The notes under the pieces were generated by a model. The model saw only the letters and a program-made list of their open reading frames with translations. It made no database searches and was not told the origin of the DNA. From assembly GCF_900114705.1 (NCBI RefSeq), contig NZ_FOTW01000023.1:1-64000 (forward strand): a stretch of 64,000 nt of DNA. Direction: 5' to 3'. Made by a program: the position numbers and the translations under genes. The stretch is from Rugamonas rubra (GTDB lineage Bacteria > Pseudomonadota > Gammaproteobacteria > Burkholderiales > Burkholderiaceae_D). Shown piece by piece: positions 47,896 to 60,662 of this stretch (the first letter of the stretch is position 1; each line of letters starts with the position of its first letter).

Positions 47896-48675
47896 ATGTG
47901 CCAATTACTCGGAATGAACTGCAATGTCCCCACCGACATTGTTTTTAGCTTTACCGGCTTCGCCATGCGCGGCGGCCACACCGACACCCACCACGACGGC
48001 TGGGGCATCGCCTTCTTCGAGGGCGCCGGCGTGCGCCACTTCGTCGACCACCAAGCCGCCATCGCCTCGCCGGTGGCCGAGCTGATCAAGCGCTACCCGA
48101 TCAAATCGACCAACGTCATCGCCCACATCCGCAAGGCCACCCAGGGCCGGGTGGCGCTGGAGAACTGCCACCCCTTCGTGCGCGAGCTGTGGGGCCGCTA
48201 CTGGGTGTTCGCCCACAACGGCGACCTGAAGCAGTTCGCGCCGACGCTGGACGGCGCCTTCCGCCCGGTCGGCAGCACCGACAGCGAGCTGGCCTTCTGC
48301 TATCTGCTGCAACAGCTGCGCCGCCGCTTCGGCGACAGCCGTCCGCCGCTGGCGGACCTGCGCGCCGCGCTGGCCGAACTGGTGGCCGAGATCGCCGTCC
48401 ACGGCACCTTCAACATGATGTTGTCGAGCGGCGAGGAATTGTTCGCCCACTGCTCGACCCAGTTGTTCTACCTGGTGCGCCAGCATCCCTTCGTCACCGC
48501 CGAGCTGTCCGACGAGGACGTCAGCGTCGACTTTTCCCAGGTCACCACGCCGAACGACCGCGTCGCCATCATCGTCACCCAACCGCTCACCACCAACGAG
48601 CGCTGGACCGCCTTCGCGCCCGGCGAACTGAAGTTGTTTGTCGACGGCGTGCCGCAGGCGGCGCCGGCGGACTGA
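47896..48675 (+). CDS. Class II glutamine amidotransferase (YafJ-like)
   Basis: 259 residues. Cys2 at the N-terminus (MCQLLGMN) is the Ntn nucleophile; HHDGWGIAFF, VIAHIRKAT and WVFAHNGDL are the GATase-2 motifs. It is a stand-alone glutaminase-type domain like YafJ/EgtC relatives; the ammonia acceptor is not known. The 220 bp in front are AT-richer and hold no gene I can support. Confidence 0.9.
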   Translation: MCQLLGMNCNVPTDIVFSFTGFAMRGGHTDTHHDGWGIAFFEGAGVRHFVDHQAAIASPVAELIKRYPIKSTNVIAHIRKATQGRVALENCHPFVRELWGRYWVFAHNGDLKQFAPTLDGAFRPVGSTDSELAFCYLLQQLRRRFGDSRPPLADLRAALAELVAEIAVHGTFNMMLSSGEELFAHCSTQLFYLVRQHPFVTAELSDEDVSVDFSQVTTPNDRVAIIVTQPLTTNERWTAFAPGELKLFVDGVPQAAPAD

Positions 48676-48839
48676 ATTGTCCACAATTGTCCAAAACAAG
48701 CCCGGAAGTTGATGCCAAAACGTTAGTTAAAGGGAATAAATGGGGTAAAGTAGCGCTTATTCTCAGCATTGCCAACCCGTGGCTTGTGGTAGCGCTATCG
48801 CCGTTATCTCGGGTCAATCGAACAGAGTGACAGATTTCC

Positions 48840-50120
48840 ATGATTGATATTTCCAGCAATGATACGAGCCTGAAGAGTTTGCGCGTGCGCGAATTCTATC
48901 TGGGCCGCCAACCGATCCTGGATCGGAACCAAGCGCTGTTCGGCTACGAGTTGCTGTTCCGCAACGCGCCGGTCGGCCCCGCGAATATCAGCAGCGACCT
49001 GAGCGCCACCGCTTCGGTGATCGCCCACGCCGCCCAACTGGGCATGGAAAAGGTGATCGGCGACGCGCTCGGCTTCGTCAACGTCGACGCCGACGTCATC
49101 ATGAGCGACATCTTCAGCTTCCTGCCGCGCGAAAAAGTGGTGCTCGAGGTGGTCGAGACGATGAAGGTCAGCCAGCCGGTGCTCAACCGCATGGCAGAAC
49201 TGGTCGGCCTGGGCTTCTCCTTCGCCCTCGACGACGTCACCCTCGACACCGGCCATGTGCAGGCGCTGTTGCCGCTGGTCGAATACATCAAGATGGACAT
49301 GCGCGACATGCCGCTGTCGACCCTGATGAAGCTGGCGCCCCGCTTCAAGCAGGACAACAAGAAGCTGGTGGCCGAAAAGGTCGAGACGCGCGAGGAGTTC
49401 AAGAACTGCCTGGACCTGGGCTTCGACTATTTCCAGGGCTATTACTTCGCCAAGCCGGTCATCATGAGCGGCAAGAAGCTGTCGCCGTCGCAACTGGCGG
49501 TGATGGAGTTGATGACCCTGGTCACCTCCGAGGCCGACAACCTGGCCGTCGAGCGCGCCATCAAGAAGGACGTCTCGCTGGCGCTCAACCTGCTGCGCCT
49601 GGTCAACACGCCGGCCGTCGGCGTGCGCCAGCGCATCGATTCGCTGAGCCAGGCGGTGACCATCCTCGGCCGCCGCCAACTGCAGCGCTGGCTGCAGATC
49701 ATGCTGTACGCCGAGCCGGCCAAGCGCGGCCACAGCATGACGCCGCTGCTGATGCTGGCCACCACCCGTGGCCGCCTGCTCGAACTGCTGGCCAACAAGC
49801 TGCGCCCGAGCCAGCGCAACGTCGCCGACGTCGCCTTCACGGTCGGCATCATGTCGCTGATGGACACGCTGTTCGGCATTCCGATGGCGGAGATTTTGAC
49901 GCAGATCCCCGTCAACGACGAGGTGGCCGACGCGCTGATGTTCCGTGGCGGCTTCTTCGGCGACCTGCTCAAGCTGGCCGAATGCATCGAACGCATCGAG
50001 GAGCTCGAAGACCACATCGTGCCGACGCTGCGCGACCTGGCCATGTCGACCGACGAGCTGGTCGAGCTGGAGATGGCCGCCTTCGAGTGGAGCGACAACG
50101 TGGTGCGCTACGCGCTGTAG
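48840..50120 (+). CDS. EAL-HDOD signalling protein
   Basis: 426 residues. The N-terminal EAL-like domain (about 15-220) begins FYLGRQPILDRNQALFGYELLFR: the catalytic ExLxR is altered to GYELLFR, and later residues (FVNVDADVIM, ALDDVTLDTG, KMDMRD) are only partly those of active phosphodiesterases. The C-terminal HDOD domain (about 225-420) shows KKDVSLALNLLRLVNTPAVG. This YuxH-type order is usually a non-catalytic c-di-GMP or stress signalling module. A perfect hairpin terminator follows. Cytosolic. Confidence 0.9.
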   Translation: MIDISSNDTSLKSLRVREFYLGRQPILDRNQALFGYELLFRNAPVGPANISSDLSATASVIAHAAQLGMEKVIGDALGFVNVDADVIMSDIFSFLPREKVVLEVVETMKVSQPVLNRMAELVGLGFSFALDDVTLDTGHVQALLPLVEYIKMDMRDMPLSTLMKLAPRFKQDNKKLVAEKVETREEFKNCLDLGFDYFQGYYFAKPVIMSGKKLSPSQLAVMELMTLVTSEADNLAVERAIKKDVSLALNLLRLVNTPAVGVRQRIDSLSQAVTILGRRQLQRWLQIMLYAEPAKRGHSMTPLLMLATTRGRLLELLANKLRPSQRNVADVAFTVGIMSLMDTLFGIPMAEILTQIPVNDEVADALMFRGGFFGDLLKLAECIERIEELEDHIVPTLRDLAMSTDELVELEMAAFEWSDNVVRYAL

Positions 50121-50146
50121 TTCGCCGCCGATCCCGACGCAACGCG

Positions 50147-50183
50147 CAACGGCGCCGCCTTCACAGCGGCGCCGTTGTTGTTT
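50147..50183 (+). terminator. Terminator after the EAL-HDOD gene
   Basis: CAACGGCGCCGC pairs with GCGGCGCCGTTG across CTTCACA and leads into TTGTTT. The reverse complement lacks a good T-run, so it serves mainly the plus strand. Confidence 0.75.
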
Positions 50184-50217
50184 GCGGCTCGAGTGGCAAG
50201 TGCGGTCCGCCGCCCGG

Positions 50218-50595
50218 CTAGGTGGCGTGGCCGGCGCCGGGCCAGTGCTTGTGCAGTTCGGGGTCGGTGCGCATTTCCCAGATGGCCAGCACGGCCACGG
50301 CGATGCCGACGATCAGCGCACCCCACATCAGCGGGCGCTGGTCGGCCACTTTCAACACCCAGGGCGACACGGCCACCCAGATCCCCACGAGGAGGTTGAG
50401 CACCACCGCCCAGAAGAAGGTCTTGTACAGGTCGAACGCGGCGAGCACGGCGATCACCGCGCCGGAGATGAAGGCGTTCCAGGCCTCGGGTGAGGGGACG
50501 GGGTAGCTGAAGACCCAGGGTGTGATGAACAACCACAGGCCGAGCAGCAATATCAGCTGGTCTTGCCATCGTTTGACGGGTGTAGTGGTAGCCAT
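50218..50595 (-). CDS. SPW-repeat membrane protein
   Basis: 125 residues, four predicted membrane helices in two similar halves. Each half carries the SPW-type motif (FITPWVFSYP and AVSPWVLKV), as in the SPW repeat family PF03779. The start at 50595 is certain because an ideal AAAGGAGG precedes it by the right distance. Function of the family is unknown; it often appears among stress-induced genes. Divergent from the next gene, with 230 bp between. Confidence 0.88.
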   Translation of the reverse strand: MATTTPVKRWQDQLILLLGLWLFITPWVFSYPVPSPEAWNAFISGAVIAVLAAFDLYKTFFWAVVLNLLVGIWVAVSPWVLKVADQRPLMWGALIVGIAVAVLAIWEMRTDPELHKHWPGAGHAT

Positions 50596-51446
50596 AAGTA
50601 CCTCCTTTAACATTGAACAATGCCGATGCCGGCGCCGCCGCTGCGCGTGCAGCCGGCGGTGTTCATGTTTAGTCCCGCGCGGGCAAAAAAAGTTCAGCAG
50701 GCGGCGTCGGCTTGGACTGGAAGGAAAATATATTTCCTGATGGTAAAGTTTTCTGGAGGCATTCCGTTACATAAGCATAGCGACCGGTTTTTTCCGTCTT
50801 GTTTTCCTAAGCCCTGAACCTTTATTGATGACAATATCCATCAAATCCCTGATCGCGCATTGCGTCAACCAGGTGATCCGCCAGCACTATCCGGTGCAAT
50901 ATTGCTCGTTGTGCCACGTCTACGCCATCGTCGGCGCCAACCTGATCAGCATCGTGCTCGACCGCGTTTACCGGCCGGTGGCCGGGCTGGCGGCGGTCGA
51001 CTGCGGCGGCGGCCAGCTGATGCGCATGGCCGACAACGCCGCCTTCGCCAATCCGACCGGCGGCGCCTACCACTGCTGGATCGAGTCGGCCGACCGGCAC
51101 GGCGGCGACGACGTCGACGTGGTCGATCTGACCTTCCGCCACAACCACACCTATGCCGTGAAGAACGACTTCACCTGGCAACGCGAACTGCCGCCCGACT
51201 ACCTGTGGGGGCTGCGCAGCCAGATCGTGCTGCAAGCCGACATCGATGCGCTGCCCGAGTCCTTCCCCGACGGCACCGTCTGGCTGCAGGAGACCGACGA
51301 GGGCTGGGGCTGGATGATGGACCAGCTGGCGGCCCACCAGAACGCCTTCGTGGCCTTGACGGCCGAGGCGCTCAAGCTGCTGCAGGCCAGCCTGCCGCCC
51401 GACTCCGCGCTGCTGCCGGCGGCGCCGGCGGCAAGGCCCGGGGCGC

Positions 51447-55262
<3,816 letters not shown>

Positions 55263-55319
55263 TTGGTACTTTCTTTGGGCGGAGGGGCAGGCGCGCGCAT
55301 GGTCTGGCGACGGTCTAAA

Positions 55320-55341
55320 ATTATACGGCATCGCGCCGTAT
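55320..55341 (-). promoter_or_regulatory. metH promoter with palindromic operator
   Basis: On the minus strand TATAAT (55320-55325) is overlapped by a perfect palindrome: ATACGGC (55323-55329), five-base spacer, GCCGTAT (55335-55341). The -35 region is weak. This would suit repression; SahR- or MetR-type control is imaginable but the motif is not one I can name. Confidence 0.55.
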
Positions 55342-55389
55342 GCTTCAGGCCGGCGCGGCATTCCAACAACAGCGGCGCCGGCGCCGCCC

Positions 55390-56079
55390 TCAAGCGTCGC
55401 GCAGGGCGGCCAGGCGCGGCGCCGACAGCACGTCGATATAGCCGTAGCCGAGCGCGATCAAGCCCTCGGCGGCCAACCACTTCAACTCCTTCGACAGGGT
55501 CTGCCGGGTCAGCCCCAGCATCATCGCCAGCGACTCCTGCGACACCGGCACGCGCGCGCGCGGCAGCGGCGACATGGTGGCGTCGCCACGCGCCAGCAAC
55601 AGCAGGCGGCGGGCGACGCGGGCGCGGGTCGAGCGCAGCGTGACGTCCTCGACGATGCCGTACAGCAGACGGATGCGCGCCGCCAGCATGGCCGCGATGG
55701 CCTGGGCGAAAGGGCGGCGGCGCATCAGCGCGTCGAAGGCCGCGCGCGGCAGCAGCAGCACCTCGGCCGCGCCCAGCGCGGTGGCGTCGTGGGTGCGCGG
55801 CTGGCCGTCGATCAGCGAGATCTCGCCGAACCAGTTGCCGCTTTCGAGCACCACCAGGATCGCCTCCTTGCCGTCCTCGCTCAACGACGACATTTTCAGC
55901 GTGCCCGACACCAGCGCGTAGAAGCCGCCGGCCGCGTCGCCCTGGCGGAACAGCATCTCGCCCGGCTGCAGGCGCTGGCGCTCGGCGCCGCTCAGCATGC
56001 GCATGCGCTCGGCCAGCGGCAGCGCGGCGAACCAGGGGTTGGCCGACAGCGGCGCGAGCAGTTCCAGGTTCGAGGCCAT
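55390..56079 (-). CDS. Crp/Fnr-family transcriptional regulator
   Basis: 229 residues. Cyclic-nucleotide-binding-like barrel (about 15-130: [37 protein letters not shown]) and a C-terminal winged HTH (about 170-215: [29 protein letters not shown]). No Cys cluster for an Fe-S centre is seen, so it is not an FNR. Start at 56079 (MASNLELL) is family-like, though without a clear ribosome site. It is divergent from a class II aldolase and its stop lies 127 bp upstream of metH. Confidence 0.9.
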   Translation of the reverse strand: MASNLELLAPLSANPWFAALPLAERMRMLSGAERQRLQPGEMLFRQGDAAGGFYALVSGTLKMSSLSEDGKEAILVVLESGNWFGEISLIDGQPRTHDATALGAAEVLLLPRAAFDALMRRRPFAQAIAAMLAARIRLLYGIVEDVTLRSTRARVARRLLLLARGDATMSPLPRARVPVSQESLAMMLGLTRQTLSKELKWLAAEGLIALGYGYIDVLSAPRLAALRDA

Positions 56080-56234
56080 TTTGGCGAAATGTAAAAAATT
56101 TGACAGTTGCCAGTATAAGCCCGGAGTAAGGTGGTGGCTCTGCGCATCGGCCCCGGCCTGATCCAGCGCAAGGCCGCAGCAAGCTTGGTACAAACCCGGC
56201 GGCGCCACCACCCACCCCATACGGAGACAAACAC

Positions 56235-56990
56235 ATGGAAATCCCCTCGGTCCGACACCTGGTCAGCGATGAAGAATGGCAGTTGCGCGTCGAGCTGGCC
56301 GCCTGCTACCGGCTGGCCGCCGCCTACGGCTGGAGCGATCTGGTGTTCACCCACATCAGCGCGCGCATCCCCGGCCCCGAGCACCACTTCCTGATCAACC
56401 CCTACGGTTTGATGTTCGAGGAGATCACCGCCTCGTCGCTGGTCAAGGTCGACCAGCGGTGCAACAAGCTGCTCGACTCGCCGTTTCCGGTCAACCCGGC
56501 CGGCTTCGTCATCCACAGCGCCGTGCACGAGGTGCGCGACGACGCCGGCTGCGTCATCCACACCCACACCCGCGCCGGCGTGGCGCTCAGCGCGCAGCAG
56601 GGCGGCGTGCTGCCGATCTCGCAGCAGTCGACCTTTGTGCTGGCCTCGCTGGCCTACCACGGCTACGAGGGCGTCGCCTTCCGCGACGAGGAGAAGCCGC
56701 GCCTGCAGGCCGACCTGGGCCGCGCCAACTTCCTCGTGCTGCGCAACCACGGCCTGCTGGTGGTCGGCAAAACGGTGGCCGACGCCTTCCTCGCCATGTA
56801 CACCTTCGAGAGCACCTGCCAGATCCAGCTGGCGGCGCAGGCCGGCGGCCCGTTGACCATGGTGGCGCCGCAGATCGTGCAGGGCGTGGCCGAGGCGATG
56901 CGGGTGCAGACCGGCGGCCTGGGCGGCGCCTTCGTCTGGCCGGCGCTGGTGCGCAAGCTGGAGCGCCTGGACCCCGGCTACAAGAGCTGA
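56235..56990 (+). CDS. Class II aldolase/adducin-family protein
   Basis: 251 residues. Zinc-site and phosphate-site features of the family: LVFTHISARIPG, CVIHTHTRAGVALSA (two His) and FLVLRNHGLLVVGK (third His). Related enzymes cleave sugar phosphates or act as epimerases; this subgroup without a phosphate pocket identity is of unknown substrate. Start follows GGAGA. Divergent from the Crp/Fnr gene. Confidence 0.88.
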   Translation: MEIPSVRHLVSDEEWQLRVELAACYRLAAAYGWSDLVFTHISARIPGPEHHFLINPYGLMFEEITASSLVKVDQRCNKLLDSPFPVNPAGFVIHSAVHEVRDDAGCVIHTHTRAGVALSAQQGGVLPISQQSTFVLASLAYHGYEGVAFRDEEKPRLQADLGRANFLVLRNHGLLVVGKTVADAFLAMYTFESTCQIQLAAQAGGPLTMVAPQIVQGVAEAMRVQTGGLGGAFVWPALVRKLERLDPGYKS

Positions 56991-57022
56991 GAGCGGCGCC
57001 AAGAAACCCCTGCGGCCAAAAT

Positions 57023-57052
57023 CTAGGGTCAGACCCTAGGGTCTGACCCTGG
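57023..57052. repeat. REP-like palindromic repeat, copy 2
   Basis: Identical over 30 bp to the copy at 16684-16713, with the same 26-bp palindrome. Similarity of the flanks is seen further on: GGCGCCTT-(G)AAGT occurs about 55-65 bp downstream of the palindrome start in both copies, so the mobile unit may be about 75 bp. It lies between the aldolase stop and the next gene. Confidence 0.9.
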
Positions 57053-57169
57053 CTCTTTGCCTTAGGGTGGTTTTGGAGCCGCCGGCGCCTTAAGTAAGCG
57101 GCATCAAGCCCCTCTGCTTTGAACGCAGAGATTATGGCGACCAAATCGACAATCACGCTTCTGCTTCTG

Positions 57170-57196
57170 TTACTTGTGCGAATTTAGCACAAGTAA
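57170..57196. promoter_or_regulatory. 27-bp inverted repeat, probable operator
   Basis: TTACTTGTGC and GCACAAGTAA are perfect 10-bp arms around GAATTTA. No T-run follows, so it is not a terminator. It lies 79 bp ahead of the isochorismatase-like start and looks like the site of a dimeric repressor. No regulator gene is directly adjacent. Confidence 0.6.
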
Positions 57197-57274
57197 TGTG
57201 CTCGCCGATGGCTGGTGCGGCGGCGGGCGGACCCATAAGATGGCTGCACTCACCCATCAAAAAAGGAATCCGCC

Positions 57275-57895
57275 ATGTCCCGCACCATCCGCAGCATCGC
57301 CGGCCTGCGCGCCGCCACCAGCCTGGACGCCGCCAGCACCGCGCTGGTGCTGATCGACTTCCAAAACGAGTACTACAGCGGCCGCCTGCCGATTCCCGAC
57401 GGCCTGCCGGCGTTGCGCCAGGCCGCCCGCCTGGCCGCGCTGGCCGACCGCCACGGCATGCCGGTGTTCCACATCCAGCACATCAACCCGGCCGGCGCCG
57501 CGCTGTTCGCCGCCGGCGGCGCGCTGGCCGAGATCCACACCGAGTTGACGCCGGCACCGCATCACCACGTGCTGCACAAGAGCACCACCAGCAGCTTCGC
57601 CAGCACCGACCTGCACGCGCAGTTGCAGGCGCGCGGCATCAAAACCCTGATCATCGCCGGGCTGATGACGCACATGTGCGTCTCCACCGCCGCGCGCGAC
57701 GCGCGCCAGTTCGGCGCCAACAGCTACAACGTGATCGTCGCCGCCGACGCCTGCGCCACGCGCGACATCGACAGCTGGAACGGCGGCGTGACCAGCCATC
57801 GCGAGCTGCACAACGTCACGCTGACGGCGCTGTCGGACAACTTCGCCGACATCATGCCGACCGCCGCCATCCTCGACCTCACCGTGAAGGCCTGA
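57275..57895 (+). CDS. Isochorismatase-family cysteine hydrolase
   Basis: 206 residues. Catalytic triad positions are visible: Asp28 in VLIDFQNEYY, Lys102 in LHKSTTSSF and Cys135 in THMCVSTAARDA. Such enzymes hydrolyse nicotinamide, isochorismate, ureidoacrylate or related amides; the substrate is open. Ideal AAGGAA ahead of the start. The tautomerase starts 4 bp after its stop, so the two form an operon. Confidence 0.9.
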   Translation: MSRTIRSIAGLRAATSLDAASTALVLIDFQNEYYSGRLPIPDGLPALRQAARLAALADRHGMPVFHIQHINPAGAALFAAGGALAEIHTELTPAPHHHVLHKSTTSSFASTDLHAQLQARGIKTLIIAGLMTHMCVSTAARDARQFGANSYNVIVAADACATRDIDSWNGGVTSHRELHNVTLTALSDNFADIMPTAAILDLTVKA

Positions 57896-57899
57896 CATC

Positions 57900-58301
57900 A
57901 TGCCCATCCTGAATGTAACCCTGTCCAGCGCGCTCGACGTGGCGCAATCGACCCGCATCGCCGCCACGCTGACGCGGCTGACCAAGCAGTTGTTGCTGAA
58001 GGACGAGACGCTGACCTCGGTGGCGATCAGCCACGTCGCGCCGGCGCACTGGTTCATCGGCGCCACCGCGCTGGCGCAGTTGGAGAAGACCACCTTCCTC
58101 CTCAACATCCTGGTTACCGACGAGACCAACACCGCCAGCCAGAAGGCGGCCTATATCGCGGCGGTGTTCGCCGCGATGGCCGAGGAGCTGGGCGATTTGC
58201 ACGAGGTCAGCTACATCCACATCCACGACGCCCGCGCCGCCGCCTGGGGCTACGGCGGCTTGACGCAGCAGTATCGCGCGGTGAGGAAAACGCTGGGCTG
58301 A
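57900..58301 (+). CDS. Tautomerase-family protein
   Basis: 133 residues, beginning MPILNVTLS, so Pro becomes the N-terminal catalytic base after Met removal. Longer than 4-oxalocrotonate tautomerase (about 62) and matches the 120-140-residue tautomerase group with a C-terminal HIHDARAAAWGYGGL. Four bases separate it from the upstream hydrolase, so a shared small-molecule pathway is inferred. Its 3' end overlaps the end of the minus-strand GNAT frame. Confidence 0.87.
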   Translation: MPILNVTLSSALDVAQSTRIAATLTRLTKQLLLKDETLTSVAISHVAPAHWFIGATALAQLEKTTFLLNILVTDETNTASQKAAYIAAVFAAMAEELGDLHEVSYIHIHDARAAAWGYGGLTQQYRAVRKTLG

Positions 58302-58620
58302 AACCGTTGCACGGGTTAGCTTGTCGTCTGTGCGCCAGCGCGGCTTGTTCGGCCCGCAGCAGCAGCGCCGCCGCCACGCCCTGGCCGAGGAAGTCCGGGT
58401 GGGTGGCGATGGTGTACACCCGCGCCACCGACAGCCCGGCGCGGAACAGCAGCATGATGTAGCCGCGCAGCGCGCCGTCCTGTTCGTCGAGCAGCGTCAG
58501 CGCGCTCGCGCTTCCCAGTAGGTGGCGCCAGCTGCGCCGGCTGACGCGGTCGCCCGCGAAGCTGGCGTGTTCGATGGTCGCCAATGCGGCGGCGTCCGAG
58601 GTGGTGGCAGGGCGTATCAA
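58207..58620 (-). pseudogene. GNAT acetyltransferase, C-terminally truncated
   Basis: The frame starts with TTG at 58620 (MIRPATTSDAAALATIEHASF) and keeps the acetyl-CoA loop ATHPDFLGQGVAAALLLRAEQAAL. After LAHRRQ (about residue 99) family sequence stops and the rest is antisense to the tautomerase gene. The normal ending strand and helix (LYERLGF-type) are absent. It reads as a 3'-deleted relic rather than a working enzyme; there is no good start site either. Confidence 0.6.
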
Positions 58621-58696
58621 GTTGGCTTTCGTGCGACGGCGTCAGTGCGGCGCCGCTTCATCATGTCCATCGTGCGTGGCTTTCAGGACGGCACGT

Positions 58697-59521
58697 CTAA
58701 GCTTTTACCGCCTCTATTTCTAGTACACCGGCTATGCGGTTTAGCAGTGGAATTCTGCAGAGGAAACCATCAAGCAACACCAAAGCCGGGCCAAATACGC
58801 TGTAAATTTTGCGTATCGCATTTGGCATGCCAGTCAAATTCTTTGGTATCAAATTTGCTCGTCTAAGGTGAACCATACGGAATCCCGCCTCAGTCAAGAG
58901 GAGCTCGATTTCCGCGGCCGAATAACGACGTGGATGAGAGTAGCCGAGCTTAAGCCGCCTTACAACCGCCTCCTGCCAAGCTGCTTTCTGGGGGAGTTGA
59001 TAGATAAGAAACCTACCGTTCGGCGTAAGCACCCGAGCAATCTCCGTTAACGATTTCCGCTCGTTGCCAACCTCACCGCTACACTCATCAACATGTTCGA
59101 GCACGCCACAACTCAAAACAGCCTCAAATGTTTCTTCTTGAAAAGGCAACTGCGTTGGATGAGTGGTCCGAGTGACTTGAAGAGTATGGCAAAGGGGTAT
59201 GTCTGGTAGTACTGCGTCGTCATGACCGATGTCGAAGGAGGTAATGTTAAAGCTCCGTCTCTTAAGCAACCATGTCATTTGGCCGTAACCACAGCCCCAA
59301 TCTAGGACGCGTGGGTTCAGGTGCTTCCCAGCCGCATTCTTCGCCGTCACGGAACGCAACCTTGACTCGATGTCGTTTGCGATGCGGACATAGTTAATTA
59401 GACTGATAGGCTGGTCAAGATGCGGTAAGTGAAGGGCACGACTACGGATGCAGTCGGCGTTCTTCTTCAGGAACTCAACGTCATGTTTGTCGCCAGTAAG
59501 CTCGATTCCGCCGTAATTCAT
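58697..59521 (-). CDS. Class I SAM-dependent methyltransferase
   Basis: 274 residues. SAM motif I is VLDWGCGYGQMTWLL (72-86); the acidic strand end SFDIGHD and the motif IV region ETFEAVLSCGVLEHVDEC are clear. A C-terminal tail with hydrophobic residues (FGPALVLLDGFLCRIPLLNRIAGVL) may sit on a membrane. The base composition is clearly less GC-rich than the flanking genes, which suggests horizontal gain. Substrate unknown; such genes often belong to surface polysaccharide or natural product clusters, but none is next to it. Confidence 0.85.
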   Translation of the reverse strand: MNYGGIELTGDKHDVEFLKKNADCIRSRALHLPHLDQPISLINYVRIANDIESRLRSVTAKNAAGKHLNPRVLDWGCGYGQMTWLLKRRSFNITSFDIGHDDAVLPDIPLCHTLQVTRTTHPTQLPFQEETFEAVLSCGVLEHVDECSGEVGNERKSLTEIARVLTPNGRFLIYQLPQKAAWQEAVVRRLKLGYSHPRRYSAAEIELLLTEAGFRMVHLRRANLIPKNLTGMPNAIRKIYSVFGPALVLLDGFLCRIPLLNRIAGVLEIEAVKA

Positions 59522-59692
59522 GTAGTAATGCTTTCAAAGTAAACGTCGCTGATCCCTAATGAGTGCTCAGCTGGACGGAAGGCTCGAGTTCGGCCCACAT
59601 AGATGCATGCCATTTTCTCATATGTGGGCAACACGCGGCAGGCCTCGCGCCGCCGGTGCTGCCAACTGCGCCGGGAGCCCGCCTTAGCCCGC

Positions 59693-60595
59693 TCAGTCCC
59701 AATCGCGCTGCTGATACAGCGCGCTGGCGAAGTCGACGAACGCTCGCACCTTCGGCGACAGGTGGCGGTTCTGCGGATACAGCACGTACAGCTCGCGCGG
59801 CCGTATCGTGTAGTCGCACAGCACGCGCACCAGCTCGCCGCGCCGCACGTCCTCGTGGACGATGAACGAGGCCGTGGTGGCGATGCCGGTGCCGGCCAGC
59901 GCAGCCGTGCGCAGGGCGATGCCGGTGTTGGCGCGCAGATTGCCCTTCACCGCCACCGTCTCGCGGGCGCCGTCGGCGGACGTGAAGCTCCACTCGTTGG
60001 GCCGCTCGGCCAGCGTGTAGGTCAGGCAGTTGTGGCGCAGCAGATCGCTCGGCACGGCCGGCGCGCCGTGCTCGCGCAGGTAGGCCGGCGAGGCCACCAG
60101 CATCACCTGGCTGCTGGCCAAACGCTTGGCCACCAGGGTCGAGTCGGGCAGGTCGCGGGTGAGCCGCAGGGCGACGTCGAAGCCTTCCTCGATCAGGTCG
60201 ACGATGCGGTCGTTGCAGACCAGGTCGATGTTCAGCTCGGGATAGCGGGCGATGAATTGCGGCAGCCAGTTGGCCAGCTCCAGCGTGCCGAAGGCCATCG
60301 GCGCGTTGATGCGCAGGCTGCCGGTGGGGCGCGCCTGGTGCTGGCCGACGGCGCGGTCGGCGTCGTCGATGGCGTCGAGGATCTGCCGGCTGGCCTCGTA
60401 GTAGTCCTTGCCGGCGCCGGTCAGCACCAGGCGGCGGGTGGTGCGGTTGAGTAGTTGCGCGCCGAGCTGTTGCTCCAGCTGGCGGACCTGGCGCGAGACG
60501 ATGGTGTGCGAGATGCCGAGCGCGTCGGCGGCGGCGGTGAAGCTACCGAGTTCCACCACGCGCCGCAGCGCGCGCATCGCGGCCAGTTGATCCAT
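59693..60595 (-). CDS. LysR-family transcriptional regulator
   Basis: 300 residues. N-terminal winged HTH (about 3-60: MRALRRVVELGSFTAAADALGISHTIVSRQVRQLE) and LysR substrate-binding domain (about 90-295: GSLRINAPMAFGTLELANWLPQF). The strength of match in NAPMAFG resembles the CrgA/DhcR group. Target unknown; it is not divergent from an obvious partner. It ends at 59693, with 171 bp of gene-free sequence before the methyltransferase. Confidence 0.93.
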   Translation of the reverse strand: MDQLAAMRALRRVVELGSFTAAADALGISHTIVSRQVRQLEQQLGAQLLNRTTRRLVLTGAGKDYYEASRQILDAIDDADRAVGQHQARPTGSLRINAPMAFGTLELANWLPQFIARYPELNIDLVCNDRIVDLIEEGFDVALRLTRDLPDSTLVAKRLASSQVMLVASPAYLREHGAPAVPSDLLRHNCLTYTLAERPNEWSFTSADGARETVAVKGNLRANTGIALRTAALAGTGIATTASFIVHEDVRRGELVRVLCDYTIRPRELYVLYPQNRHLSPKVRAFVDFASALYQQRDWD

Positions 60596-60662
60596 CGGCG
60601 CCGCTCAGCGAAGCGGGCGACGCGGTGGATGGCAGGCGAGGGCGCGGCGGGCGCGCCCCGCC

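Noticed and set aside
55263-55389. Cobalamin riboswitch before metH
   Set aside because: The gap is too short and lacks the B12-box sequence.
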